A DNA stretch of 64,000 bases from Chitinophaga filiformis (GTDB lineage: Bacteria > Bacteroidota > Bacteroidia > Chitinophagales > Chitinophagaceae), in NCBI RefSeq assembly GCF_021646545.1, contig NZ_JAKIRP010000001.1, positions 1,240,001-1,304,000 of the forward strand. The letters run 5' to 3'. The notes beneath the pieces were generated by a model. It was not told the DNA's origin, did no database searches, and saw only the letters and a program-made list of their open reading frames with translations. Both the position numbers and the translations under genes were made by a program. Shown one piece after another: positions 48,085 to 57,045 of this stretch (position 1 is the stretch's first letter; every line of letters begins with the position of its first letter).

Positions 48085-51000
48085 ATGCAAGACAATCTGA
48101 ATAAAGAATTTAAACCCACCAGCTGGTCGATAGATAATAAGGTGAGCATTTATGTTGCCACCATTATCCTGGCCCTTGCCGGTATCCTGTCATATCAGAG
48201 CCTGCCGAAGGAACAGTTTCCTGAGGTAGTGTTCCCCCAGTTCTATATCAGTACCATTTATAGCGGTACTTCTCCTGAAGATATGGAGACACTGGTGACA
48301 AAACCTATCGAAAAACAACTGGGAGGTATCTCTGGTGTGAAATCTATCAAGAGTACTTCCATGCAGGATTACTCTGCCATCACCATTGAATTTGGTGCCA
48401 GTGAGAATATGGAAACAGCCCGGCAGGAGGTGCGTGAGAAAGTGGACGATGCGAAAAAAGACCTGCCTTCTGACCTTACACAGGAGCCACAGATCATCAA
48501 GATAGATGTGTCGCAGATACCTATCATGAACGTGAACCTGTCCGGCGATTTTGACCTGCAGTCACTCAAAAAGTATGCAGACGAAATGCAGGACCGTATC
48601 GAGGCATTGACAGAAATCACCCGTGTAGATATTGTTGGTGCACTGGAAAGAGAGATCCAGATCAATGTGGACAAATACAAAATGGATGCGGCCAAAATCA
48701 GCTTTGATGATGTGGCGAACGCTGTAGCCATGGAGAACCGTACCATCTCCGGTGGTCTGGTATCTATGGATGGACAGAAGCGTACACTGAGTGTAAAGGG
48801 TGAATATAAGGATGCCTCCAAGATCCGTGATATCGTTATACGCGGCATGTCTGGTGCAGTGGTATATCTGAAAGACATTGCCGAGGTAGTGGATGGTTTT
48901 GAAGAACAGGAAAGTTATGCACGGCTGGATGGAAAGAATGTGATCACCCTGAACGTGATAAAACAAAGCGGTAAGAACCTGATCGATGCTTCTGACAAGA
49001 TCCGTGTGATCATTGATGAAATGAAGAAGGATTATCTGCCCGCTGGTCTTAACGTGACTATCACTGCAGATCAATCTAACTCAACACGTGTTACCCTGCA
49101 TGACCTGATCAATACGATCATCATTGGTTTCATATTGGTAACAGTGATCCTGATGTTCTTCATGGGTGCTGTGAATGCGATCTTCGTGGCGCTGTCAGTA
49201 CCGATCTCGATGTTCATCGCCTTCCTGCTGATGCCTGCATTTGACTTCACCCTGAACATGATGGTGTTGTTCTCCTTCCTGCTTGCATTGGGTATTGTGG
49301 TGGATGATGCGATCGTGGTGATAGAGAACGTACACCGTATTTTCTATGAAAGAAAAGACCTGGGTATTGTGAAAGCTGCGAAAATAGCAGCAGGAGAGGT
49401 GTTCCTGCCGGTGTTCTCCGGAACGCTGACGGTATTGGCGCCGTTCTTCCCGCTGTTGTTCTGGCCGGGCATTATCGGTAAGTTCATGTTCTTCCTGCCG
49501 GTAACGCTGATCACTACACTGGGTGCATCGCTGATAGTAGCTTATATTATAAATCCTGTGTTTGCGGTAGACTTCATGGATCGTCATGAAGGGGAGCATC
49601 ATCCTAAGCCACGGTTTACCAGGAAGTTCATGATAGTTACCATCATATTCGCCTTTATCGCACTCATGGGATATGCGGCTGGAAATCCTGGTATGGGTAA
49701 CCTTACTGTATTCCTGTACCTGATGATCCTGCTTGAGCGCTTCTGGCTGGGTGGCGTAGCCCGCCGTTTCCAGAGCAATATATGGCCACGTGTGCAGGAA
49801 CGTTACAAACGCATCCTTAAGTGGTGTCTTGTAGGATGGCGTCCTATATGGATACTGGTGGCGACTTTTGGTTTGCTCGTGTTCAGTATCATGCTGACCG
49901 TGATCCGTAGTCCGAAGGTAGTGTTCTTCCCACAGGCAGATCCGAACTTCATCTATACTTATATAGAGTTACCAATGGGTACTGATCAGAAGTACACAGA
50001 CTCTATCACACATATTATTGAACAGAAAATCACTGCTGTAGTAGGGGCGAAGAACCCGATAGTGGAGTCTATCATCTCTAACGTGGCAGTAGGCGCCGGT
50101 GATCCTTCCCAGATGGATATGAGTGTGCAGCCGCATAAGGGTAAGGTAACTGTAGCCTTTGTGGAGTTCGGCAAGCGTGATGGAAATTCGACCGTACAAT
50201 ACCTCGATAAGATCCGTAAGGCAGTAAGAGGCATTCCGGGCGTTGACATTACGGTAGAGCAGGAGCAGGGTGGTCCGCCAACCGGTAAGCCGATCAACAT
50301 TGAGATCGCCGGTGATGAGTTTGAAGAACTGACAGTAGCTTCTGAGAAAATCAAACGTTACCTGGACTCTCTGCAGATAGGTGGTGTGGAAGAGCTGAAA
50401 TCAGACTTCCAGAGCAACAAACCTGAGATCCTGGTGAATATTGACCGTGAGCGTGCGAACAGGGAAGGTATTTCCACTACTACTATTGGTATGGCGCTCC
50501 GTACAGCATTGTACGGACAGGAGGTATCCAAGTTCCGTGACCCGGAAGATGATTATAAGATCATGGTAAGGTTTAAGGAAGATCAGCGAAATAATATCAA
50601 CACACTGATGAACCTGAACCTCGTATACCGCGACATGAATATGGGGGGAGCGATCCGTCAGGTGCCATTATCAGCGGTAGCAGATATTAAATACTCCAAT
50701 ACTTATGCGAGTATCAAACGTATCGATCAGAAGCGTGTTGTAACATTATATTCCAATGTGTTGACCGGCTATAATACCAATGAGGTAGTACAGCAGATAC
50801 AGACAGCACTGAACGAGTTCCCGAAATCGCCGGGTATAGCAGTGAAAATGACGGGTGAGCAGGAAGACCAGCAGGAGACTTCCAACTTCCTGGGGCTGGC
50901 GATGGTGGGTGCCTTTGGTCTGATCCTGATGATCATGGTAACACAGTTCAACTCTATTGGACGTCCGCTTGTTATCTTCATGGAGATACTGTTCTCGATC

Positions 51001-51648
51001 ATTGGTGTGTTCCTCGGCTTTGCCATCTTTGGAATGGATATTTCGATAGTAATGACCGGTGTAGGTATTATGGCGCTGGCAGGTATTGTGGTACGTAACG
51101 GTATCGTACTGGTAGAGTTCACCGACCTGCTGGTACAGCAGAAGATGCCGGTATATGAAGCGGTAGTAGAGGCGGGAAGGACCCGTATGACACCGGTGTT
51201 GCTGACGGCGATAGCAGCGATCCTGGGTCTGATACCGCTGGCCGTAGGTTTCAATATTGACTTTGCCGGCTTATTCTCCTCATTTGAGCCACATATCTTC
51301 TTTGGGGGTGATAACGTAGCATTCTGGGGACCACTGGCCTGGACAATGGTGTATGGATTGGTGTTTGCCACTTTCCTGACCCTGATCCTGGTACCGGTGA
51401 TGTACGCCATGAACAAGCGTTCAATTGATGTACTGGATCACTACAAAATGCCACGTGTCCTGAAATATGTTCCTTTCCTGGTACTGGGATTAAAACTGGC
51501 TATGAAGAAGGAACTGGTGCGTAAGATGCACGATCCGGGATATGTATCGCCCAAGCCTTATCATTTCTTCCCGAACGGGGAGGAAGATGTGGAAAAGCAG
51601 CACACGCACAGGCATCATCAAGATAAGAAGATACACGAAAGAGTTTAG
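48085..51648 (+). CDS. RND family efflux transporter, inner-membrane pump (AcrB/HAE1-like)
   Basis: 1187 residues, longer than AcrB. The N terminus 'SIYVATIILALAGILSYQSLPKEQFPEV', the proton-relay helix 'ALGIVVDDAIVVIENVHRI' with paired aspartates, and the second-half helix 'MALAGIVVRNGIVLVEF' identify the family. Two additional hydrophobic stretches between TM6 and TM7 ('FMIVTIIFAFIALMGYAA', 'LTVFLYLMILLERFWLGG') and a His/Lys-rich C-terminal tail ('QHTHRHHQDKK') account for the extra length. Substrate range is unknown. Last gene of the operon, followed by a terminator. Confidence 0.93.
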   Translation: MQDNLNKEFKPTSWSIDNKVSIYVATIILALAGILSYQSLPKEQFPEVVFPQFYISTIYSGTSPEDMETLVTKPIEKQLGGISGVKSIKSTSMQDYSAITIEFGASENMETARQEVREKVDDAKKDLPSDLTQEPQIIKIDVSQIPIMNVNLSGDFDLQSLKKYADEMQDRIEALTEITRVDIVGALEREIQINVDKYKMDAAKISFDDVANAVAMENRTISGGLVSMDGQKRTLSVKGEYKDASKIRDIVIRGMSGAVVYLKDIAEVVDGFEEQESYARLDGKNVITLNVIKQSGKNLIDASDKIRVIIDEMKKDYLPAGLNVTITADQSNSTRVTLHDLINTIIIGFILVTVILMFFMGAVNAIFVALSVPISMFIAFLLMPAFDFTLNMMVLFSFLLALGIVVDDAIVVIENVHRIFYERKDLGIVKAAKIAAGEVFLPVFSGTLTVLAPFFPLLFWPGIIGKFMFFLPVTLITTLGASLIVAYIINPVFAVDFMDRHEGEHHPKPRFTRKFMIVTIIFAFIALMGYAAGNPGMGNLTVFLYLMILLERFWLGGVARRFQSNIWPRVQERYKRILKWCLVGWRPIWILVATFGLLVFSIMLTVIRSPKVVFFPQADPNFIYTYIELPMGTDQKYTDSITHIIEQKITAVVGAKNPIVESIISNVAVGAGDPSQMDMSVQPHKGKVTVAFVEFGKRDGNSTVQYLDKIRKAVRGIPGVDITVEQEQGGPPTGKPINIEIAGDEFEELTVASEKIKRYLDSLQIGGVEELKSDFQSNKPEILVNIDRERANREGISTTTIGMALRTALYGQEVSKFRDPEDDYKIMVRFKEDQRNNINTLMNLNLVYRDMNMGGAIRQVPLSAVADIKYSNTYASIKRIDQKRVVTLYSNVLTGYNTNEVVQQIQTALNEFPKSPGIAVKMTGEQEDQQETSNFLGLAMVGAFGLILMIMVTQFNSIGRPLVIFMEILFSIIGVFLGFAIFGMDISIVMTGVGIMALAGIVVRNGIVLVEFTDLLVQQKMPVYEAVVEAGRTRMTPVLLTAIAAILGLIPLAVGFNIDFAGLFSSFEPHIFFGGDNVAFWGPLAWTMVYGLVFATFLTLILVPVMYAMNKRSIDVLDHYKMPRVLKYVPFLVLGLKLAMKKELVRKMHDPGYVSPKPYHFFPNGEEDVEKQHTHRHHQDKKIHERV

Positions 51649-51689
51649 TTCACACTATATACAGTGTAACAGTTGTAGGTTTAACAGGT

Positions 51690-51713
51690 ACCGTCCCGTA
51701 TCCACGGGACGGT
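51690..51713 (+). terminator. Rho-independent terminator of the RND operon
   Basis: Perfect 10-bp stem ACCGTCCCGT / ACGGGACGGT, ATCC loop, followed by TTCTTTTTTT. Confidence 0.9.
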
Positions 51714-51745
51714 TTCTTTTTTTACACCTTAACAAACTTTAACAA

Positions 51746-51774
51746 TTGACTGCAATTCCAATTACTTATTTTTG
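51746..51774 (+). promoter_or_regulatory. Putative Bacteroidota-type promoter
   Basis: TTG at 51746-51748 and TATTTTTG at 51767-51774, 18 bp apart, 47 bp before the AIM24-like gene. The spacing is the same as in the TetR operon promoter. Confidence 0.55.
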
Positions 51775-51821
51775 GTGTGCGAGAACCATTATTGTTAACC
51801 TGATAAATTTATCATTACGCT

Positions 51822-52607
51822 ATGCGACGCAACCATGAAATAGATTACCGTATCTATGGCGAAGAAATACAGATTGTCGAGATAGAACTGGACCCACAGG
51901 AGACTGCCATTGCTGAAAGCGGCAGTTTTATGATGATGGACCAGGAGATTCAGATGCAAACAATGTTCGGGGATGGTTCACAATCTAATCAGGGGCTTTT
52001 CGGTAAATTAATGTCAGCCGGTAAAAGGATATTGACAGGGGAGAGCCTGTTCATGACCGCATTTACCAATATGGGCAATGGCAAGCAGAAGGTTAGTTTT
52101 GCTGCTCCTTATCCTGGTAAGATCATTCCGATGGACCTGGCTCAGATGGGCGGAAAGGTAATCTGTCAGAAGGATGCGTTCCTATGTGCAGCGAAAGGTG
52201 TTAGTATTGGCATAGAATGGCAAAGGAGGTTAGGGACCGGAATTTTTGGCGGGGAAGGCTTCATTATGGAGAAGCTGGAAGGAGATGGTATGGCATTTGT
52301 GCATGCTGGGGGGATGGTGATAGAGAAGCAGTTACTGCCCGGGCAGGTATTAAAAATTGACACCGGATGTGTGGTAGCGTATACTTCAGGAGTACAGTTT
52401 GACGTTGAATTTGTAAGAGGCATCAAAAATATGGTTTTCGGCGGCGAAGGTTTGTTCTTTGCTACGTTAAGAGGTCCGGGTAAAGTCTGGATACAATCCT
52501 TACCTATCAGCAGAATGGCCGCCAGACTGGTTTCTTACGGTACAGGAAAGCGCAAGGAGGAAGGTAGTATACTGGGAGGGTTTGGCAATTTACTGGACGG
52601 AGACTGA
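51822..52607 (+). CDS. TIGR00266/AIM24 family protein
   Basis: 261 residues. The double-beta-helix family is recognisable from 'IVEIELDPQETAIAESGSFMMMDQEIQMQT', 'GKRILTGESLFMTAFTN', 'FLCAAKGVSIGIEWQRRLGTGIFGGEGFIMEKLEG' pieces and 'GEGLFFATLRGPGKVWIQSLP' near the end. AIM24 in yeast acts in mitochondrial membrane organisation; the bacterial function is unknown. No signal peptide. It has its own promoter and stands between the RND operon and kynU. Confidence 0.9.
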   Translation: MRRNHEIDYRIYGEEIQIVEIELDPQETAIAESGSFMMMDQEIQMQTMFGDGSQSNQGLFGKLMSAGKRILTGESLFMTAFTNMGNGKQKVSFAAPYPGKIIPMDLAQMGGKVICQKDAFLCAAKGVSIGIEWQRRLGTGIFGGEGFIMEKLEGDGMAFVHAGGMVIEKQLLPGQVLKIDTGCVVAYTSGVQFDVEFVRGIKNMVFGGEGLFFATLRGPGKVWIQSLPISRMAARLVSYGTGKRKEEGSILGGFGNLLDGD

Positions 52608-52721
52608 TTGGAGACACGTTATAGCGGTTCCGTTTGGCCCAGGCAGGGAAAAGTACTCATTTTTTTAAGTAGAGTACAGGAATAAACGGGATCGGGTAAG
52701 AGAAACCTGGAATTTTGAAAT

Positions 52722-53987
52722 ATGTTTGAACTATCAAGGCAGTTTGCTGAAGAGCAGGACCAATCGGACCCATTAAAGACGCACAGGGAACAATTTTATT
52801 TCCCCCAGAGAAATGGAAAGGATGCGATTTATTTTTGCGGAAACTCTTTAGGATTACAGCCCAAAAAAGTAAGACCAGCCATAGAACAGGAATTGACTGA
52901 TTGGCAGCATCATGCAGTAGAAGGATATTGGAATGCGGAGAATCCATGGCTATATTATCAGCAATATTGCAGCAAGCCTTTAACAGATATAGTTGGAGCC
53001 AGCCAGGAAGAGCTGACAGTAATGAATACGCTTACAGTGAATCTGCATTTGTTGCTGATGAGCTTTTACCGTCCGACAAAGCAACGGTTTAAGGTGTTGA
53101 TGGAGGCTGGGGCTTTTCCCAGCGATCAATATGCTGTTGAAACACAGGTGCGGATGCATGGTTTTGATCCGGAGACAGCGATAATAGAAGTAGCTCCCCG
53201 ACCGGGCGAACATTTAATACGGGAGGAAGATATTTTTGAAATAATTGCGCGGGAAAGTAGTAGCTTAGCAATAATATTATTGGGGGGAATAAACTATTAT
53301 ACCGGCCAATTGTTTAATATGCAGTCCATTACGGAAGCAGCCCATAGAGTTGGGGCTGTAGCTGGGTTCGACCTGGCGCACGTAGTAGGAAACGTACCTT
53401 TGAAGTTACACGACTGGGAAGTAGATTTTGCCGTTTGGTGCTCATATAAATATTTAAATGGAGGCCCCGGCGCTGTAGGTGGAGCATTTATACATGAAAG
53501 ACATGCCCGTGATACAAACCGGCAACGACTAGGTGGCTGGTGGGGCAACGAAGAAAGTACCCGTTTTAAAATGGAGAAGGGTTTTAAACCCAAAAGCCGT
53601 GCAGAAGGCTGGCAAATTAGCACGGCTCAGGTATTTAACATGGTAGCATTAAAAGCCTCACTGGAACTATTTGAGTCCGCTGGGATGGCAGCTTTAAGAG
53701 ATAAGAGCATTAAACTCACCAATTATCTTGAATTCCTGTTAAAACATATAGAAAACATAAAATTTGAAATAATTACGCCAAAAAATTGTAAGGAACGCGG
53801 TGCTCAATTATCTTTGCTTTTCCATGAAAAAGGGAGAGAAATCCAACAAAAGATGACTGACGCCGGTATAATCGTCGACTGGCGGGAACCCGGAGTAATT
53901 CGCATTTCACCGGCGCCCTTATATAACTCTTATGGAGACGTATTTCATTTTTATGAAATCATAGCTAATATTGATTCAAACGCTTAA
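52722..53987 (+). CDS. kynU: Kynureninase
   Basis: 421 residues, full length. PLP-dependent fold type I with the lysine Lys243 in 'VWCSYKYLNGGPGAVGGAF', and family signatures 'IYFCGNSLGLQPKKVRPAIEQEL', 'HAVEGYWNAENPWLYYQ', 'AGFDLAHVVGNVPLKLHDW', 'RLGGWWGNEESTRFKME'. It cleaves kynurenine to anthranilate and alanine, or 3-hydroxykynurenine to 3-hydroxyanthranilate, in tryptophan breakdown. No other kynurenine-pathway gene is in the window. Codon use is visibly more A/T-rich than in flanking genes. It lies 9 bp upstream of the 2H phosphoesterase gene, so the two are probably co-transcribed. Confidence 0.93.
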   Translation: MFELSRQFAEEQDQSDPLKTHREQFYFPQRNGKDAIYFCGNSLGLQPKKVRPAIEQELTDWQHHAVEGYWNAENPWLYYQQYCSKPLTDIVGASQEELTVMNTLTVNLHLLLMSFYRPTKQRFKVLMEAGAFPSDQYAVETQVRMHGFDPETAIIEVAPRPGEHLIREEDIFEIIARESSSLAIILLGGINYYTGQLFNMQSITEAAHRVGAVAGFDLAHVVGNVPLKLHDWEVDFAVWCSYKYLNGGPGAVGGAFIHERHARDTNRQRLGGWWGNEESTRFKMEKGFKPKSRAEGWQISTAQVFNMVALKASLELFESAGMAALRDKSIKLTNYLEFLLKHIENIKFEIITPKNCKERGAQLSLLFHEKGREIQQKMTDAGIIVDWREPGVIRISPAPLYNSYGDVFHFYEIIANIDSNA

Positions 53988-53996
53988 TTAAGTAAG

Positions 53997-55301
53997 ATGA
54001 CTTTTGAGAGAAACGAACGCCCCCGCAGGCCCTACTCTCCTCCTGGTGCAGACAAAGACCAAGATCCCAATAAGGAGAGACCAAGCGGTTACTTCAAACC
54101 CGATTTTAATAGTGAAAGAGAGGGTAGACCCGGCGGTTATAACCGGGATAATGACAGACCTTTTAATTCTGACCGTGAAGGCGGCGGCGGTTACAATCGT
54201 GGGGATCGTGATGGCGGCGGTGGCGGTGGATATCGCCCGCGCGACAATGGAGGCTACGGTGGTGGCGGTGGCTACGACCGTGATGGTGGTGGTGGTTACG
54301 ACCGCGGTGGCGGTGGTGGCGGCTACAACCGCGGTGGCGGATACGGCGACCGTGATGGCGGTGGCTACAACCGTGAAGGCGGTGGTGGCGGTTACGATCG
54401 CGGTGGCGGTGGTGGCGGCTACAATCGTGGCGGCGGTGGTGGTGGTTACGATCGCGGTGGCGGTGGTGGCGGCTACAATCGTGGCGGCGGCGGTGGTGGT
54501 TACGATCGCGGTGGCGGTGGTGGCGGCTACAATCGTGGCGGCGGCGGTGGTGGTTACGATCGCGGTGGCGGTGGTGGCGGCTACAATCGCGGCGGCGGCG
54601 GTGGTGGTTACGATCGCGGTGGCGGTGGTGGCGGCTACAATCGCGGCGGTGGTGGCGGTGGCTACAATCGCGGTGGCGGCGGTGGAAACCGTGGCGGCGG
54701 CCGTCCGAGCTTTGGTGGCAGCAGAAAACCGTTTACACCAAAACCTGATAACAAGATTTACTTTATCGCCTTACTCCCTACTGCTGAAGTAGGTAAGGAG
54801 ATCATTAAAATAAAGCAGGAATTTGCTGAGAAATACGGACCGGTATATGCGCTGAAAGTACTGCCGCATATCACCCTCCAGGTACCTTTCACAGCAGATC
54901 CGGCACTGGAAAAAGCTTTCTGTGATGAACTGGCAGAATTCGCCAAATCACAGGCTCCGTTTGAGGTTTCCCTCAATGGTTTCGGTACCTTCCCGAATAA
55001 ACAGAACCGAGTACTGTTCATCAACGTGGAAAAGAGCGAAACAATGAGCGCCCTGCACAGACAGCTGATCAATTTCCTGCGTAAGGAATTTGGTTTCAGT
55101 ACTATGCTGGCACGTACCGGCTTCACTCCGCATGTAACCGTGGCCTTCAAAGACCTGGAAGATGCGCAGTTTGAAAAAGCATGGCCTGAGTACGAAAATC
55201 AGGAGTATAAAGCTACCTTCAAGGTGAATAACCTGTACTTCCTCCGTCATAATGGCAAATCCTGGGAAGTTTTGCAGAAATGCAAACTGGGAGGTGCCTG
55301 A
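53997..55301 (+). CDS. 2H phosphoesterase (2'-5' RNA ligase family) with long Gly/Tyr/Arg-rich N-terminal region
   Basis: 434 residues. Residues about 1-55 are charged and Pro-rich, 55-245 are a low-complexity tract of Gly with Tyr, Arg, Asn and Asp, in which the 9-residue units GGGGGGYDR and GGGGGGYNR alternate; 245-434 form a 2H phosphoesterase domain with His291 in 'PHITLQVPF' and His379 in 'TPHVTVAFK', the two catalytic HxT-type motifs. The domain acts on cyclic phosphodiesters or RNA ends. RGG-like tracts bind RNA and promote condensation in other proteins; here that is an inference. The gene follows kynU by 9 bp and ends in a strong terminator. Confidence 0.88.
   Translation: MTFERNERPRRPYSPPGADKDQDPNKERPSGYFKPDFNSEREGRPGGYNRDNDRPFNSDREGGGGYNRGDRDGGGGGGYRPRDNGGYGGGGGYDRDGGGGYDRGGGGGGYNRGGGYGDRDGGGYNREGGGGGYDRGGGGGGYNRGGGGGGYDRGGGGGGYNRGGGGGGYDRGGGGGGYNRGGGGGGYDRGGGGGGYNRGGGGGGYDRGGGGGGYNRGGGGGGYNRGGGGGNRGGGRPSFGGSRKPFTPKPDNKIYFIALLPTAEVGKEIIKIKQEFAEKYGPVYALKVLPHITLQVPFTADPALEKAFCDELAEFAKSQAPFEVSLNGFGTFPNKQNRVLFINVEKSETMSALHRQLINFLRKEFGFSTMLARTGFTPHVTVAFKDLEDAQFEKAWPEYENQEYKATFKVNNLYFLRHNGKSWEVLQKCKLGGA
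54281..54684 (+). repeat. Coding tandem repeats, 27/54-bp units (Gly-rich region)
   Basis: Inside the 2H phosphoesterase gene. From about 54375 the 54-bp unit, encoding GGGGGGYDR then GGGGGGYNR, repeats almost perfectly about five times, with mostly synonymous changes (GGC/GGT, AAT/AAC); the earlier part is more diverged. The high identity suggests recent expansion by slippage or recombination. Confidence 0.88.
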
Positions 55302-55305
55302 TAAT

Positions 55306-55338
55306 AAAAAAGGTGGTCTGTTACAGACCACCTTTTTT
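55306..55338. terminator. Bidirectional hairpin terminator
   Basis: Perfect 15-bp stem AAAAAAGGTGGTCTG / CAGACCACCTTTTTT with a TTA loop, between the convergent 2H phosphoesterase and FecR-like genes. Confidence 0.92.
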
Positions 55339-55364
55339 AATTTCCTGCTTAATTATTTCTTCCA

Positions 55365-56348
55365 TTATTTCCTGTTCAGCTTATATACATTTCCTTGTTT
55401 TTCCCAGCTGGCAGTCGCACTAGCAGCAATCACATCCAGTACCTGCTCCAGTGGCTGATCGGGCGTTATGCGTGTCTTGATGGTATAGTCCGCCACGCTC
55501 TCCTCAGCAACGATCTTCACCCCATATAACGCCTCTACTTTTCTGATCACATGACCAATAGGTTCGTCATTGAAGACCATGATATTATCCTTCCAGGCAA
55601 TGAAATCGTGGTTGGAAATAGCATCTTCCGACAATTGCTGATCTTTTCCGAAGGTCACTTTTCTGCCTTCTGTCAGGACAACTTCTTTTGATTCTTTTTT
55701 GTGGTCTGATACAGCCACTTTTCCGGTCAGCACAAACACTTCCACCGGCTGCACCGCATAAGCCTTTACATCGAAGGTGGTACCCAATACCTGTGTTCTT
55801 GTGTTGGCGGTATACACCACGAACGGGTGGGCCTCGTCTTTGACTACATCAAAAAATGCTTCCCCTTCCAGATGGATGGCCCTTTCGCCATCTTTGAAAT
55901 TACCGGCGTAACGCAGGCTGCTGTTCTTATTGATGAATGCCTTAGTCCCGTCTGGCAGAACGATGATATTAGTCTCATTGGCCGCTGTCTGCACCGTGAT
56001 CTGTTTAGGTGCGTTCAACATATACCATGCGGTGGCTGCACCGCCCAATAACAGCACAGCGGCTGCGGCACGGAAAGCGTACCAGCGGAAACTGCGTACA
56101 ATACCGGTAGGTTCACTTGTAGCCTGCAGCTTTCTGTTGAAGCTGGCCCAATTCATCTCGACGTCAGGTGTTATGTCCACGTCTGCAGCACCAGTGAGGT
56201 TCCAGGTCTTTTGGAGTTCGCCATAATACCGGCGGTTTGCGTCATCTTCCTCCAGCCAGCTTTGCAGCTCTTCCTGCTCCGCCGGATTAAGATTGCCTTC
56301 CAGCGAGCGCGCAATCAACGTTTCTATATGGTCAAAGGTATATGACAT
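55365..56348 (-). CDS. FecR family anti-sigma factor
   Basis: 327 residues. A cytoplasmic N-terminal helical domain ('IETLIARSLEGNLNPAEQEELQSWLEED'), a transmembrane helix about 85-105, a FecR beta-domain about 115-205 ('TNIIVLPDGTKAFINKNSSLRYAGNF', 'GEAFFDVVKDEAHPFVVYTANTRTQVLGTTFDVKAY' in overlapping pieces), and a DUF4974 tail ('NDEPIGHVIRKVEALYGVKIV'). In Bacteroidota such proteins hold an ECF sigma factor until a TonB-dependent receptor signals substrate binding. The sigma gene lies 4 bp upstream; no SusC/SusD genes are adjacent. Confidence 0.92.
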   Translation of the reverse strand: MSYTFDHIETLIARSLEGNLNPAEQEELQSWLEEDDANRRYYGELQKTWNLTGAADVDITPDVEMNWASFNRKLQATSEPTGIVRSFRWYAFRAAAAVLLLGGAATAWYMLNAPKQITVQTAANETNIIVLPDGTKAFINKNSSLRYAGNFKDGERAIHLEGEAFFDVVKDEAHPFVVYTANTRTQVLGTTFDVKAYAVQPVEVFVLTGKVAVSDHKKESKEVVLTEGRKVTFGKDQQLSEDAISNHDFIAWKDNIMVFNDEPIGHVIRKVEALYGVKIVAEESVADYTIKTRITPDQPLEQVLDVIAASATASWEKQGNVYKLNRK

Positions 56349-56352
56349 GCGG

Positions 56353-56943
56353 TTAAAATTGTAAAAGTAAAGGATAAATAGCGGCGCCTGCCAGGAATAG
56401 CACGATCACCTGCAGGTAGTCCTGCAAGGACACTCTGAGCTTTTTTAAAGCGGTGATCATCTGGTTTTCCACTGTTTTAACTGAGATATTGAGCGTGCTC
56501 GCAATTTCCTTGTAGGAAAGTTCTTCATAACGGCTGAGTATGAATATTTCCCTGCATTTCTCAGGGAGTTTGTCAATTGCCTGCTGTATATGCCGGGTGG
56601 TTTGCTGCAAACTGCCGGTGCTCTGAGGGACTGCCTGAACAGGTTCCATATAGTCCTCTATCGGCATATGTACCCCTCTGCGTTTGTTTTTGTCAATGTA
56701 ATCCAGTGCCATGTTAATACCTGCTCTGTGCAAATAAGCTTTAAAATAAACCTGCTGAAGTTCCGAGCGGCGGTTCCAGATCTTGATAAACACATCCTGC
56801 GCAAGATCTTCAGCGGTGGCATTGTCCTGAACAATGCGGTAAATTGTCTTACAGACAAAGGGAAAATAGGTCCTGAAGAGTGTTTCCATGAACGCCTCTT
56901 CATTCTCCTGCAATAGTTTTTGTAGTTGTGCATTTTCCGGCAT
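56353..56943 (-). CDS. ECF-type RNA polymerase sigma-70 factor
   Basis: 196 residues from the ATG at 56943 ('MPENAQLQKLLQENEEAF'); longer in-frame starts precede the conserved region. Region 2 is 'ETLFRTYFPFVCKTIYRIVQDNATAEDLAQDVFIKIW' in overlapping pieces, region 4 'IDKLPEKCREIFILSRYEELSYKEIASTLNISVKTVENQM'. A hydrophobic C-terminal tail ('VIVLFLAGAAIYPLLLQF') follows region 4, a habit of many Bacteroidota sigma factors. It forms an operon with the FecR gene (4 bp). Its target genes are not evident nearby. Confidence 0.92.
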   Translation of the reverse strand: MPENAQLQKLLQENEEAFMETLFRTYFPFVCKTIYRIVQDNATAEDLAQDVFIKIWNRRSELQQVYFKAYLHRAGINMALDYIDKNKRRGVHMPIEDYMEPVQAVPQSTGSLQQTTRHIQQAIDKLPEKCREIFILSRYEELSYKEIASTLNISVKTVENQMITALKKLRVSLQDYLQVIVLFLAGAAIYPLLLQF

Positions 56944-57045
56944 AGTACAAAAATAGGTTTTGTCCTTATTCCTGCTCACAAAACTGCTGGCAGTACCTGA
57001 AAATGCTGCTATGTAGCTAGCCTGCATGTGTGACGCTTTCGAAAA

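Noticed and set aside
54004..54792. A 262-codon open frame in the +1 frame across the Gly-rich region
   Set aside because: It is a by-product of the GGN-rich repeats (reads as Val/Ala-rich); the frame with the 2H phosphoesterase domain has clear catalytic motifs and a proper start and stop.
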